Positions 15,822 through 25,584 of a DNA stretch of 64,000 nt are shown piece after piece (the stretch's first letter is position 1; the number at the start of each line of letters is the position of its first letter). Where the stretch lies: assembly GCA_017936685.1 (NCBI GenBank), contig JAGBFA010000004.1, positions 124,001 to 188,000 of the forward strand, written 5' to 3'. The DNA comes from Alistipes sp. Lineage in GTDB: Bacteria > Bacteroidota > Bacteroidia > Bacteroidales > Rikenellaceae. Both the position numbers and the translations under genes were made by a program. Under the pieces are notes generated by a model. It was not told the origin of the DNA and ran no database searches. It was given only the letters and a program-made list of their open reading frames with translations.

Positions 15822-17153
15822 TTACAGGCGTGCCTTGATCTTCTTCGACTCCTCCTCGTAACCGGGTTTGTCGAGCAGGGCGAACATGTTTTTCTTGTAG
15901 GCCTCCACACCGGGCTGGTTGAAGGGATTGACACCCAGCAGATAGCCGCTTATGCCGCATGCCTTCTCGAAGAAGTAGAGCAGCTGGCCGATGGTGCGCT
16001 CGTCGATGCGTGCGATCTCCACGCGCATGTTGGGCACGCCGCCGTCGACGTGTGCTATGCGCACGCCTAACTCGGCCATCTTATTGATCTCCGATATGCG
16101 CTTGCCTGCGAGGAAGTTCAATCCGTCGAGGTTTTCCGAATCGGTCTCCACGCGAACCGTATGCTTCGACTCGGCCACCGAGATGATCGTCTCGAACAGA
16201 GTGCGCTCGCCCTCCTGTATGTACTGACCCATCGAGTGCAGGTCGGCCGTCAGCGTGACGCTTGCCGGGAAGATACCCTTGCCCTCCTTGCCTTCGCTCT
16301 CGCCGTAGAGCTGCTTCCACCACTCGGCCACGTAGAGCAGTTTAGGCTCGTAAGAGCCGAGTATCTCGATCTTCTTTCCGCTGCGGTAGATTGCGTTGCG
16401 CACGATGGCGTATTGTGCCGCGGGGTTCTCTTCGACGGGCGTCTTCTCGCCGCAGAGGCTCTCCATGTCGCATGCACCTGCAACCAATGCGCGTATGTCG
16501 ACACCGGCCACGGCCAGCGGCAGCAGACCTACGGGCGTGAGCACCGAGTAGCGTCCGCCCACGTTGTCGGGAATGACGAATGTGGGATAACCCTCCTTGT
16601 CGGCCAGCGTTTTCAGTGCGCCGCGCGCCTTGTCGGTGATGGCCACGATGCGCTCGGCGGCCTCGGCCTTGCCGTAACGCTTCTCTATCTCGGCCTTAAT
16701 CAGGCGGAATGCTATGGCCGGCTCGGTCGTGGTGCCCGACTTCGATATGACGATGGCGGCGATGCTGCGCTCGGCGGTAGCTGCCAGCAGTTCGTAGGTG
16801 TAGTCCTCGGAGATATTCTCGCCGGCGAACAGGATCGTCGGATTGTCGTGATGCTTCTTGATCGACTCGAACGAATCGGTCATGGCCTCCAAAACGGCCT
16901 TGGCTCCCAGGTACGAACCGCCGATGCCGATGCAGATGACGATCTCGGCCTTGCCGCGCAGCTTTGCGGCGACGTTCTCGATGGCCGTCAGCTCCTGCTC
17001 GTCTATCGACGAGGGCAGCGATACCCAGCCGAGAAAGTCGTTGCCCGCACCCTTGCCCGAGTGCAGCAGAGCGTTGGCCGCAGCGGCCTCGGCCTTCATC
17101 TGTTCCGTGATGGTGACGCCCGAATGTGCGGCGTCGAACTTAATCAATTCCAT
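15822..17153 (-). CDS. pgi: Glucose-6-phosphate isomerase
   Basis: A 443-residue phosphoglucose isomerase. [18 protein letters not shown] is the sugar-phosphate-binding region, [16 protein letters not shown] a second phosphate-binding stretch, and [21 protein letters not shown] the family signature; the C-terminus has [15 protein letters not shown] and [20 protein letters not shown] with the catalytic base region. It interconverts glucose-6-phosphate and fructose-6-phosphate in glycolysis. The gene follows gpsA by 43 bases in the same direction, as in other Bacteroidales, so they are likely one operon. Confidence 0.96.
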   Translation of the reverse strand: MELIKFDAAHSGVTITEQMKAEAAAANALLHSGKGAGNDFLGWVSLPSSIDEQELTAIENVAAKLRGKAEIVICIGIGGSYLGAKAVLEAMTDSFESIKKHHDNPTILFAGENISEDYTYELLAATAERSIAAIVISKSGTTTEPAIAFRLIKAEIEKRYGKAEAAERIVAITDKARGALKTLADKEGYPTFVIPDNVGGRYSVLTPVGLLPLAVAGVDIRALVAGACDMESLCGEKTPVEENPAAQYAIVRNAIYRSGKKIEILGSYEPKLLYVAEWWKQLYGESEGKEGKGIFPASVTLTADLHSMGQYIQEGERTLFETIISVAESKHTVRVETDSENLDGLNFLAGKRISEINKMAELGVRIAHVDGGVPNMRVEIARIDERTIGQLLYFFEKACGISGYLLGVNPFNQPGVEAYKKNMFALLDKPGYEEESKKIKARL

Positions 17154-17196
17154 AGTTCCAGTAATATTTTGTTATTCGGTAGTATTTGTTGTCCGG

Positions 17197-18207
17197 TCAT
17201 ATCAGTTTCATTGTCAGTGCCGCCATGCTCTCTCGCGCGCTCCTGCCGCGGTAGAGCACCTCGTAGACCATGTCGGCCACAGGCATCTGCTCCTGCTCGG
17301 CCACGCCCGCATGACGCACGCACTCGGCGGCATAGTACCCCTCAGCTATCATCGTCATCTCGTTCAGCGCGCTCTTGACCGAGCAGCCGCGGCCGATCAG
17401 ATTACCTAACCTGCGGTTGCGGCTCAGCGGCGAGTAACACGTCACCAAAAGGTCGCCCAAATAGGCAGCCGTCGAGGTGTTGCGCCCCGCGCAGGGCAGC
17501 CGACGATCGAGAAAACGGGTCATCTCGCGGGCACAATTGGCGATCAGCACGGCCAGGAAGTTGTCGCCGTAACCCATACCCACGGCCATGCCCACGGCGA
17601 TGGCATAGACGTTTTTCAGTATTGCGGCATACTCCACACCCAGCACGTCGTCCGTGAAGCTGCAACGTATGTAGTCGTTGGCGATCATTTCACCTATGGA
17701 CTCGGCTCGCCGGCTGTCGGCGCATGCCACCGTCAGATACGACAGCCGCCCTATGCCCACCTCCTCGGCGTGCGAAGGTCCTGTCATGACTCCCAGTCGG
17801 TCGAACGGCACCGAGTAACGGTCGTGCATATACTCTGCCACGGTCAGGTAGTTGCCCGGGATAATTCCCTTGACGGCCGATACGACCGTCTTGCCTGCAA
17901 GCGGCAGGGTGAGCGGCGAGAGCACCTCTTTGAGAAATGCCGACGGCGTGGCCAGAACCACAGTCTCGGCCTGAGCGACAACCTCGTCGATATCTTTCGA
18001 GGGTGAAATCATCTGTCGGTCGATATTCACGTAGGGCAGATACCTCGCATTGCGCCCCTCGCGCCGCAGAGAGTCGAGCACCGTATCGTTGAGTACATGC
18101 CAGGCGACATGCCGGCCGTTGGTTGTCAATGTCTTGACTATCGCCGTGGCCCAGCTGCCGTAACCTATTACGGCACAACCTCCGCCGCCCTGTTCAACAT
18201 ATCCCAT
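17197..18207 (-). CDS. gpsA: NAD(P)H-dependent glycerol-3-phosphate dehydrogenase
   Basis: The Rossmann motif is CAVIGYGSWATAIVKTL near residue 10. SAVKGI holds a conserved Lys and ALKN-like EYAAILKNVYAIAVGMAVGMGYGDN the catalytic-domain signature. The enzyme reduces dihydroxyacetone phosphate to sn-glycerol-3-phosphate for phospholipid synthesis. I chose the ATG at 18207 (MGYVEQ); a TTG at 18228 would add seven residues. CAAAAGTA at 18226-18233 (minus-strand TACTTTTG) is a likely -7 box and supports the later start. pgi follows. Confidence 0.94.
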   Translation of the reverse strand: MGYVEQGGGGCAVIGYGSWATAIVKTLTTNGRHVAWHVLNDTVLDSLRREGRNARYLPYVNIDRQMISPSKDIDEVVAQAETVVLATPSAFLKEVLSPLTLPLAGKTVVSAVKGIIPGNYLTVAEYMHDRYSVPFDRLGVMTGPSHAEEVGIGRLSYLTVACADSRRAESIGEMIANDYIRCSFTDDVLGVEYAAILKNVYAIAVGMAVGMGYGDNFLAVLIANCAREMTRFLDRRLPCAGRNTSTAAYLGDLLVTCYSPLSRNRRLGNLIGRGCSVKSALNEMTMIAEGYYAAECVRHAGVAEQEQMPVADMVYEVLYRGRSARESMAALTMKLI

Positions 18208-18277
18208 AGGCTGAAATTTTATTGGCAAAAGTAGATAAAAATTGCCAAACTATTGCAATATGTCTATATCTTTTTAG

Positions 18278-18285
18278 TATCTTTG
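18278..18285 (+). promoter_or_regulatory. -7 box upstream of the rod-shape cluster
   Basis: TATCTTTG lies 121 bases before the mreB start, implying a long 5' leader. A divergent box for gpsA is at 18226-18233. Confidence 0.5.
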
Positions 18286-18406
18286 CCGTTGTATATACCG
18301 TGCAGGCCGCCCTGTGCGCACTCCGTTTCGGTCATGTCTCGCCGCAACAGGCGTTTGCAGCCGGAAAAGGATTGGTTTGACAATAATAAAAAACGATAAA
18401 TTCGCA

Positions 18407-19426
18407 ATGGGATTCTTTTCTTTGACACAAGAGTTGGCCATCGACCTCGGTACGGCCAATACGCTTATAATGCACAACGGCAAGGTCGTCGTCGACGAGC
18501 CTTCGATCGTGGCTCTGGACGTTCACACGGCCAAGGTCATGGCCATAGGCCACAAGGCTCGTCAGATGCACGAGAAGACCAACCCCAACATAAAGACCAT
18601 ACGTCCGCTGAAAGACGGCGTTATCGCCGACTTCAACGCCACGGAGCTGATGCTGCGCGGCCTGATAAAGAAGGTGCACGCGTCGAGCGGCCTGTTCGCC
18701 CCGTCGCTGCGCATGATGATCTGTATCCCGTCGGGCTCGACCAACGTCGAGATCCGTGCCGTGCGCGACTCGGCGCAGCATGCCGGCGGCCGTGAGGTCT
18801 ACCTCATCTTCGAGCCTATGGCGGCGGCTTTGGGTGCCGGACTGGACGTGGAGGCCCCCGAGGGCAACCTCATCATCGACATCGGCGGCGGCACCTCCGA
18901 AATCGCCTGCATATCGCTGGGCGGCATCGTATGCTCGGAGTCGATCAACGTGGCCGGCGATGTCTTCACGGCCGACATTCAGAACTACATTCGCCAGCAG
19001 CACAATATCCGCATCGGCGAGCGCACGGCCGAGCAGATCAAGTGCGCCATAGGCGCGGCAGTGCCCGAGTTGGAGCAGGAGCCGGAGGACTACGAGATTA
19101 CGGGACCCAACATGCTCACCTCGCTGCCTCAGAAAATAACGCTGAATTACAGTGAAATAGCATACGCATTGGATAAGTCGCTGGTCAAGCTGGACAACGC
19201 CTTGATGAAGGTGCTCGAAGACATGCCGCCCGAGTTGTACTCCGATGTTGTGAAGAACGGCATCTATCTTGCCGGCGGCGGTGCCCTGATCAAGGGACTG
19301 GACCGTCGTCTGAGCGAGAAGTCGGGACTGCCCGTGCACATTGCCGAGGATCCGCTGCGCGCCATTGCACGCGGTACGGGCATCGCATTGAAGAACATAG
19401 GCAGCTTCTCTTTCCTGATGAAATAA
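18407..19426 (+). CDS. mreB: Rod shape-determining protein MreB
   Basis: A 339-residue bacterial actin. It has the phosphate-1 loop DLGTANTLI near residue 12, IDIGGGTSEIACISLGG (phosphate 2) and YLAGGGALIKGLDRRL (adenosine site). MreB filaments guide the elongation machinery at the inner membrane. The start at 18407 gives MGFFSLTQELAIDLG, the usual N-terminus; a longer frame from 18314 lies in the leader. It opens the mreBCD-mrdA-rodA run, all plus strand and tightly spaced. Confidence 0.97.
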   Translation: MGFFSLTQELAIDLGTANTLIMHNGKVVVDEPSIVALDVHTAKVMAIGHKARQMHEKTNPNIKTIRPLKDGVIADFNATELMLRGLIKKVHASSGLFAPSLRMMICIPSGSTNVEIRAVRDSAQHAGGREVYLIFEPMAAALGAGLDVEAPEGNLIIDIGGGTSEIACISLGGIVCSESINVAGDVFTADIQNYIRQQHNIRIGERTAEQIKCAIGAAVPELEQEPEDYEITGPNMLTSLPQKITLNYSEIAYALDKSLVKLDNALMKVLEDMPPELYSDVVKNGIYLAGGGALIKGLDRRLSEKSGLPVHIAEDPLRAIARGTGIALKNIGSFSFLMK

Positions 19427-19501
19427 TATGTCCCGCGGGCGAAGGCATAAAGCAACCGTCGGGCAGATGCACGGCGGTTGCCGATGTTTGACAAGGCACC
19501 G

Positions 19502-20359
19502 ATGTACAGACTCTACATATTCATAAAACGCACCTACGTCGTACTGCTGTTTCTGCTGTTGGAGATAGCGGCATTGAACCGCTATGCCTCCTCGACGGCA
19601 TATACGCAGGCCAAGATACTGGCACGCGCCACGGCCGTGACGGGTGCCGTCAGCGGCGCGGTAACCGATGTGGAGCACTACTTCTCTCTTGCGTCGGAGA
19701 ACGCCATGCTCACCGAGCGGCTCGCCGCCATCGAGACACGTCTTGCCGCCATGGCCGAGGCCGAACGCGGCACCGCAGCCATGTCGATCGAGGATCTGCT
19801 CGCTGCCGACAGTCTGTCGGCGGACTGGTCGCAATATCAGTTCTATACCGCACGCGTGATCTCCTCTTCGACCGACAAGTCCCGCAATTTCGTGGCCATC
19901 GACAAGGGCATCGCCGACGGCATCAGAGAGGATATGGCCGTGGTTACGCCCGATATGAAGCTCATCGGTTATATCGTGGCGTGTTCGGAGCGTTACTCGG
20001 TGGTGCTGCCGCTGCTGAACACCACATTCCGCGTGGGCGGCCGTCTGGCGGACGGCAACCACTTCGGTTCGGTGTCGTGGGACGCTCGCTCGCCGTACTA
20101 CGTGACGCTGGGCGAACTGTCGAAATATGCCGACATATCGCGAGGCGCGGCCGTCACGGTCTACTCGGAGCGTTTCCCCGAGGGCATTCTCATAGGCCAC
20201 GTCGAGGACTACTCCCTCAATTCGGCCGAAACGGCATACTCGGCGCGGCTGAAGGTTGCGGCCGACATGTCGAGCATATACAACGTCATAATCATAGAGA
20301 ACACACATTACGGCGAGGTCGAGTCGCTGCTCGACGAGGCCGGCAAACGATACAATTAG
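19502..20359 (+). CDS. mreC: Rod shape-determining protein MreC
   Basis: One N-terminal TM helix (YVVLLFLLLEIAALN), then a coiled-coil (about residues 65-100, SENAMLTERLAAIETRLAAM) and a beta-rich periplasmic domain with ARVISSSTDKSRNFVAIDKG and DMAVVTPDMKLIGYIV. This is the MreC layout. I chose the ATG at 19502 because MYRLYIFIKRTYV resembles related N-termini; ATGs at 19484 and 19478 are in frame. MreC links MreB to PBP2 across the membrane. Confidence 0.92.
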   Translation: MYRLYIFIKRTYVVLLFLLLEIAALNRYASSTAYTQAKILARATAVTGAVSGAVTDVEHYFSLASENAMLTERLAAIETRLAAMAEAERGTAAMSIEDLLAADSLSADWSQYQFYTARVISSSTDKSRNFVAIDKGIADGIREDMAVVTPDMKLIGYIVACSERYSVVLPLLNTTFRVGGRLADGNHFGSVSWDARSPYYVTLGELSKYADISRGAAVTVYSERFPEGILIGHVEDYSLNSAETAYSARLKVAADMSSIYNVIIIENTHYGEVESLLDEAGKRYN

Positions 20360-20362
20360 CCG

Positions 20363-20881
20363 ATGTACAGATACCGATCATACCTGTGGCTCTTCGCGGT
20401 CGTCATGGCAATGCAGATCCTGCTGCTCGACAACCTCTCGGTGAGCATGTGGCTCCGCCCGATGATATTTCCGGTGGTGATACTGCTGCTGCCCATCGAG
20501 TGGCGCACGGTGTGGGTGCTTCTGGCCGCCGCCGTGACGGGGTGGATCCTCGACGGCGTGACGGGCTGCCAGGGACTATACACGGCCTCGCTGCTGCCGC
20601 TGTCGATGGTGCGTGAGGCCATTATCCGCCTTACGGCCAATCGCGGCGTGGAGCAGAGCGACCAGTCGGAGCTGTTAGTGAGTCTGAGCCGCAAGCAGCT
20701 GCTGGTATATATTTCGGTGGGCATAGTGCTGCATCACGCCATGTTCTTCTTCTTGGAGAGCATGTCCGTGACGCTTCTGTGGTACACGGCGGCCAAGATC
20801 GCAGTCAGCGGCACGCTGTCGATACTGCTGTCATGGCTTGCGGCATCGTACTTCATGTCTAAAATATCGTCGGGGCAATGA
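20363..20881 (+). CDS. mreD: Rod shape-determining protein MreD
   Basis: A 172-residue inner-membrane protein with about five TM helices (LFAVVMAMQILLLDNL, FPVVILLLPIEWR, YISVGIVLHHAMFFFLE and others). The conserved start (Gln and Leu-Asp in helix 1) and the Asp-Gly-stretch LDGVTGCQGLYTASLLPLS suit MreD. It lies 3 bases after mreC and overlaps mrdA by 4 bases (ATGA). It is needed for lateral wall synthesis. Confidence 0.88.
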   Translation: MYRYRSYLWLFAVVMAMQILLLDNLSVSMWLRPMIFPVVILLLPIEWRTVWVLLAAAVTGWILDGVTGCQGLYTASLLPLSMVREAIIRLTANRGVEQSDQSELLVSLSRKQLLVYISVGIVLHHAMFFFLESMSVTLLWYTAAKIAVSGTLSILLSWLAASYFMSKISSGQ

Positions 20882-22731
20882 GATACGGCAACGAATCGTC
20901 CATGCGTTATGCGACTCTGCGCTGGGTGGTGATATGCGTCTTCGCCCTGCTTGCAGGCCGGTTGTGCTACATACAGCTGATCGACACCCGCTACAAGGAG
21001 ATGGCCACATCGAACATCATTCGCCGAGTGGTGCAATACCCCTCGCGCGGCGAGGTGCTCGACCGGCGCGGCGAATATCTTGTCCAGAGCCGCGAGTGCT
21101 ACGACGTGATGGTCGTATCGAAAGATATTCCGCGCGAGGGTTTCGATACGCTGCGCATGGCCTCTATTCTCGAAATCTCGCCCGAGCGTCTGCGCTCGCA
21201 GCTCGAAAAGGCCGCCCGCTATCCGCGCGCGCCGTTTCTGGTTACCAACTACGTCTCGCAGCAGGCCAAGTTAGCTTTCGACGAGTGTTATTTCAAAGGC
21301 TTCTATACGGTATTCCGCACGGCGCGACAGTATCCGCGCAAGATCGGCGGCAACCTTTTGGGATATGTGGGCGAGGTGAGTGAGAACGATCTCAAACGCT
21401 GGCCATACTACTCGGCCGGCGACTATATCGGCGTAGGCGGCGTGGAGTCGGCCTACGAGGTGGAGCTGCGCGGCCGCAAGGGCGTGAAGGTGGAGACCAC
21501 CGACACGCACGGAGCCATCAAAGGCTCGTATATGGACGGTGCATTCGACACTCTGCCGGTCAACGGCCGCCGCTTGGTCTCGACGATCGATGCCCGTCTG
21601 CAAGCCTTCGCCGAGGAGCTTATGGTCGGCAAGGTGGGTGCCGTGGTGGCTATCGAGCCCTCCACCGGAGAGATCCTCGTGATGGCCTCGTCGCCGACAT
21701 ACGACCCCGACGAACTGGTCGGCCGCCAGCGCGGAAACCACTATATGGCATTGCAGGAGAATGTGCAGCAGCCGCTGTTCAACCGCGCCGTCAAGGCGAA
21801 GTACCCTCCCGGCTCGACATTCAAACTGGTGCAGGGACTCATCGGCATGCAGGAGGGCGTGCTACGCCCGGGCGACACACACCCCTGCCACGAGGGCTTC
21901 ACCGTGGGCAACCGCAAGGTGAAGTGCCACTCCCACCGTTCGCCGGTGGATCTGCGCGATGCGGTGGCCACTTCGTGCAACGCCTACTTCTGCTACGTGT
22001 TCAGGGACATCATATCCAATCCGAAGTACGGCAGCGTCAAACGCGGCTTGGAGGTGTGGCACGAGTATGTCGAGAGCTTCGGCTTCGGCCGCACGCTCGA
22101 CAGCGACTTCATAGGCGAGGGGCAGGGCAACGTCCCCTCGACGGAGGACTACGACCGCATGTACAACAGCCGCTGGAACTGGGGTACGCCCATATCGCTC
22201 TCCATAGGACAGGGCGAGATGGGCTGCACGCCGTTGCAGATGGCCAATCTGGCAGCCATAGTGGCCAACCGCGGCTACTACTACATACCCCATATCGTCA
22301 AGCAGATCGAGGGGCGCGACTCGATCGATGCCCGCTTCTACGAGCGGCAGTACACCAAGGTCGAGAGCCGCTATTTCGAGCCTATCGTCGAGGGCATGTG
22401 GCGCGGTGTGAACGTATGGGGCACCTCGCGCAACGCCGCACTGCCCGGGCTGGACGTGTGCGGCAAGACCGGTACGGCGCAGAACCCCCACGGCCGCGAC
22501 CACTCGACGTTCCTGTCGTTCGCACCAAAGGACAATCCGCGCATAGCCATATCGGTCTATGTCGAGAACGGAGGCTTCGGCGCGACGATAGCACTGCCCA
22601 TAGCCAGTCTTATCGAGGAGCTGTATCTGACCGACACGATATGCCGGCCGGAGATGGTGCGTTATGTCAAGGACCATGTAGTATATTATCCCTATTATGA
22701 TAAACTTCGTGCGAAAAAGGAGCGGAAATAG
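20878..22731 (+). CDS. mrdA: Penicillin-binding protein 2 (elongation transpeptidase)
   Basis: A 617-residue class B PBP: an N-terminal TM helix (about 14-32), a dimerisation domain with PSRGEVLDRRGEYLV, then the transpeptidase domain. Catalytic motifs are STFK near residue 313 (PPGSTFKLVQ), SCN (VATSCNAYF) and KTGTAQ near 529. It forms peptide cross-links during cylindrical growth with RodA. It overlaps mreD by 4 bases; rodA begins 2 bases after its stop. Confidence 0.96.
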   Translation: MRYGNESSMRYATLRWVVICVFALLAGRLCYIQLIDTRYKEMATSNIIRRVVQYPSRGEVLDRRGEYLVQSRECYDVMVVSKDIPREGFDTLRMASILEISPERLRSQLEKAARYPRAPFLVTNYVSQQAKLAFDECYFKGFYTVFRTARQYPRKIGGNLLGYVGEVSENDLKRWPYYSAGDYIGVGGVESAYEVELRGRKGVKVETTDTHGAIKGSYMDGAFDTLPVNGRRLVSTIDARLQAFAEELMVGKVGAVVAIEPSTGEILVMASSPTYDPDELVGRQRGNHYMALQENVQQPLFNRAVKAKYPPGSTFKLVQGLIGMQEGVLRPGDTHPCHEGFTVGNRKVKCHSHRSPVDLRDAVATSCNAYFCYVFRDIISNPKYGSVKRGLEVWHEYVESFGFGRTLDSDFIGEGQGNVPSTEDYDRMYNSRWNWGTPISLSIGQGEMGCTPLQMANLAAIVANRGYYYIPHIVKQIEGRDSIDARFYERQYTKVESRYFEPIVEGMWRGVNVWGTSRNAALPGLDVCGKTGTAQNPHGRDHSTFLSFAPKDNPRIAISVYVENGGFGATIALPIASLIEELYLTDTICRPEMVRYVKDHVVYYPYYDKLRAKKERK

Positions 22732-22732
22732 C

Positions 22733-24154
22733 ATGTTCGACTCCTCGCAGGAGGGGTTGTTCGCCGGCATCGACAAGGTGGCGTTGCTTTTATACGTGCT
22801 GCTTGTCGCCGTAGGCTTCGTCTGCATCACGGCCGCCTCGTATGACGACACGATAGAGTCGATGTTCTCGTCGTCGCACTTCTACATGAAGCAGCTCATG
22901 TGGATCGGCATCTCGTGGTTAGCGGCACTGGTGCTGCTCCTGATCGACGAGAAGTATTTCCACATGTGGGCCTATCCGCTCTATCTGCTGGGCATAGCCT
23001 CGCTTGTGGCCGTGCTGCTGTTCGGCCGCGAAGTCAACGGTGCCAAGGCGTGGTTCGAGTTCGGCGGCGTGCGCATACAGCCCGTCGAGTTCGTCAAGAT
23101 AGCCACCTCGCTCACGCTGGCGCGCGTGATGAGTGCCTACTCCTTCTCCATATCGCGTCCGTCGGACGTGGCGAAGGTGGCCGCCGTCATACTGTTGCCG
23201 CTCAGCATCATCATCTTGCAGAACGACACCGGCTCGGGCGTGGTGCTCTGCTCGCTGCTGTTCGTGCTCTACCGCGAAGGTCTGAGCCGTGCCCTGTGCA
23301 TGCCGATAGTGCTTGTAGTGTTCCTGTTCATATTCTCGTTCATACTCGAACCGCTGCCCCTGTTCTTGATCCTGCTCGCGGCACTCACGCTTTACAGTGC
23401 GGCACGCAGCGGCGCATGGGCGGCACACGTGCGTTTTCTCTCCTTCACACTGCTGGTCTCGCTGCTGCTGGCCGTAGCTACGCCTCTGAGCGGCTATGCG
23501 GCACTGATGATCGTATGCGGAGTGGAGGCTGTGGCACTCGCCGCGGCCGCCATACAGAACAAGGCCTACGAACTGCTGTGGCTGACGGTGATGTTCGTCG
23601 GTGCCATGATCTTCGTGCCGACCACCGACTACATATTCGACCATGTGCTCAAACCCCACCAGCAGGACCGTGTGCTGAGCTTCGTGGGCATGAAGAGCGA
23701 CCCCCTGGGCATCGACTACAACGTCAACCAGTCGCAGATAGCCATCGGCTCGGGCGGCGTGGCCGGCAAGGGCTTCCTGCAAGGCACACAGATCAAATAC
23801 AACTTCGTGCCCGAGAAACACACCGACTTCATCTTCTGCACGCTGGGCGAAGAGTGGGGATTCGTCGGCACCATGGCCGTGTTGGGTCTTTTCATCGCGC
23901 TTATCATGCGGCTTATGAAGATGGGCGAACGCATCAAGGAGCCTTTCGGGCGCATCTATTGCTATTGTGTGGCATCGATACTGCTGTTCCACGTATTAGT
24001 CAACGTGGGCATGACCATCGGTCTGATGCCTGTGATGGGCATACCGCTTCCGCTGATGAGCTACGGAGGATCGTCGCTGGTGGCTTTCACCATACTTATA
24101 ATAATCGCCATACGTCTCGACGCCTCGACCAAACACGAAGGGTCGATGCTGTGA
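22733..24154 (+). CDS. rodA: Rod-shape SEDS glycosyltransferase RodA
   Basis: About ten TM helices in 473 residues. VRIQPVEFVKIATSL and LQNDTGSGVVL are SEDS-family signatures, the latter with the catalytic Asp region; the C-terminus has GIPLPLMSYGGSSL. RodA polymerises glycan strands together with PBP2. I prefer the ATG at 22733 (MFDSSQEGL), 2 bases after the mrdA stop, to 22697, which would overlap mrdA by 35 bases. Last gene of the cluster before the antiporter. Confidence 0.95.
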   Translation: MFDSSQEGLFAGIDKVALLLYVLLVAVGFVCITAASYDDTIESMFSSSHFYMKQLMWIGISWLAALVLLLIDEKYFHMWAYPLYLLGIASLVAVLLFGREVNGAKAWFEFGGVRIQPVEFVKIATSLTLARVMSAYSFSISRPSDVAKVAAVILLPLSIIILQNDTGSGVVLCSLLFVLYREGLSRALCMPIVLVVFLFIFSFILEPLPLFLILLAALTLYSAARSGAWAAHVRFLSFTLLVSLLLAVATPLSGYAALMIVCGVEAVALAAAAIQNKAYELLWLTVMFVGAMIFVPTTDYIFDHVLKPHQQDRVLSFVGMKSDPLGIDYNVNQSQIAIGSGGVAGKGFLQGTQIKYNFVPEKHTDFIFCTLGEEWGFVGTMAVLGLFIALIMRLMKMGERIKEPFGRIYCYCVASILLFHVLVNVGMTIGLMPVMGIPLPLMSYGGSSLVAFTILIIIAIRLDASTKHEGSML

Positions 24155-24180
24155 CGGGCAGACAATAAAACTTTGATACT

Positions 24181-25146
24181 ATGATTTATGCAGCATACGT
24201 CGTCGTGGCCTCGTTAGTGGTCTGGTTCTCCATTCTGGCCTCGCGATACATCGACATGATCGACCGCACGACACGCCTGTCGGGCGCATTTCTCGGCGGC
24301 GTTCTGCTGTCGGCCGTCACCTCGCTCCCCGAGCTGTTCACAAGCATCTCTGCTACGGTATTTCTCGATCAGCCCGACCTCTGCATAGGCAATATTCTCG
24401 GCAGCGACCTGTTCAATCTCGGCATGTTGGGCGTGGTGGTGCTCTTCTCCATCAGGCTCTTCTCCCGTGCCGCATGTTCGCGCAGCCACATTATCGTGGT
24501 CGGCTACCTTATACTTATGTATGCCGCATTAGGATTGCGCTGGGCCGGAGTCATCTCGCTGCGCATAGGGTGGTTCGATCTGACCACGCTTATAATATTC
24601 GCCCTCTACGGTCTTGCCGTGCGTCACCTCGCAGCCGAGAACGGCGAGCAGCCGTCGGCCGACGAACAGGCCGAGGAGTGCTCGCTTACCGTGGGGCAGA
24701 TCGCAGCACGCTTCACCTTGGCCAGCATCGGCATAATAGCTCTGAGCATAGCCCTCACATACATCACCGACAACATCTCCGAACGTCTCGATCTGGGTGC
24801 GGGTCTGGCCGGAGCACTCTTTCTGGGCGTGGCCACCTCGCTGCCCGAGGTGACCTCCACCATCGCGCTGTTCCGCATGCGCAACTACAATATCGCCGTG
24901 GGCAATATCATCGGCAGCAACGTATTCAACTTCTTCGTGCTCGGCATAGCCGACTTCGTCTCGTCGGGACAGGGCGTTTACAGCTTCACCGACTCGAAAG
25001 TACAGCTGCTGCTGATCTTCGGATCGATAGCCACGCCGCTTGCCGCAGCCATGATCATAAGCCGCCGGCCGGTCATACGTTTGGCATGTGCCGCAGGCAT
25101 GGTTGCGTGCTACATACTATTCCTCTCCTTTCCGTCTTTTTCGTGA
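24181..25146 (+). CDS. Ca2+/Na+ antiporter (CaCA family), 321 aa
   Basis: About ten TM helices with two inverted alpha-repeats: GGVLLSAVTSLPELFTSIS plus GNILGSDLFNL, and GALFLGVATSLPEVTSTIA plus GNIIGSNVFNFFVL. These Glu-bearing repeats bind cations in Na+/Ca2+ exchangers such as YrbG. A cytoplasmic loop (about residues 140-170) is acidic. The gene follows rodA by 26 bases and may share its transcript. Its TGA stop lies inside the end sequence of a palindromic P-element (25136-25204). Confidence 0.92.
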   Translation: MIYAAYVVVASLVVWFSILASRYIDMIDRTTRLSGAFLGGVLLSAVTSLPELFTSISATVFLDQPDLCIGNILGSDLFNLGMLGVVVLFSIRLFSRAACSRSHIIVVGYLILMYAALGLRWAGVISLRIGWFDLTTLIIFALYGLAVRHLAAENGEQPSADEQAEECSLTVGQIAARFTLASIGIIALSIALTYITDNISERLDLGAGLAGALFLGVATSLPEVTSTIALFRMRNYNIAVGNIIGSNVFNFFVLGIADFVSSGQGVYSFTDSKVQLLLIFGSIATPLAAAMIISRRPVIRLACAAGMVACYILFLSFPSFS

Positions 25147-25204
25147 AAAGCGGCATTCTACTGCCGCTCCTCGTCGCGTTGTATAATACCGCTTTTGACG
25201 AAAA
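25136..25204. repeat. P-element 1 (short, central hairpin missing)
   Basis: Left end TTTTTCGTGAAAAGCGGC, right end CCGCTTTTGACGAAAAA. Compared with the full-length copies the central hairpin is deleted, leaving 69 bases. The end overlaps the antiporter stop codon. It would act as a hairpin near the 3' end of the gene. Confidence 0.85.
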
Positions 25205-25584
25205 AGCGGCGCATAATTCTTGGTTAACTATTTCCACTCCAACAATGTCATTCTGAGGAGCGTGCTATGCACGCGACGTGAGAATCTCTGTTTTGTAACG
25301 GCAAGTGCGCTTTGGGGTGGCGAGACTCCCACGTCGCCTGCGGCTCCTCGGAGTGACAAACCTCCTGCCAACGCCCCACCACGGGACGCGTAACGAAGCT
25401 TGCCACGCCCCACATGGAGCGCGATATATCGCGCGACCAAAGTCCCCTCCGAGGAGGGGATTTAGGGGAGGGTCAGAATTATAAAACGGCGTAAGCCGTA
25501 GCTCCGTGGTCGACGTTTGTTTCGGGGTCAGAATTGTATAACGGCGTAAGCCGTAGCTTCGGTGGTCGACATTGGTCTGCGCGC
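25205..25584. repeat. Repeat mosaic: two R units, an S unit and two T units
   Basis: No gene. R units: TGTCATTCTGAGGAGCG (about 25248-25292) and its inverse GAGACTCCCACGTCGCC (about 25313-25361). S unit about 25363-25472, containing CCCCTCCGAGGAGGGGA and an inner GCGATATATCGC palindrome. T units about 25472-25515 and 25527-25574, each with GGCGTAAGCCGTAGC. The same families recur at 43.0-43.7 kb in a different order. Confidence 0.8.

Noticed and set aside
18332..20308. 658-codon minus-strand open frame antisense to mreB and mreC
   Set aside because: GC-rich DNA gives long spurious frames; mreB and mreC on the other strand have clear family motifs.
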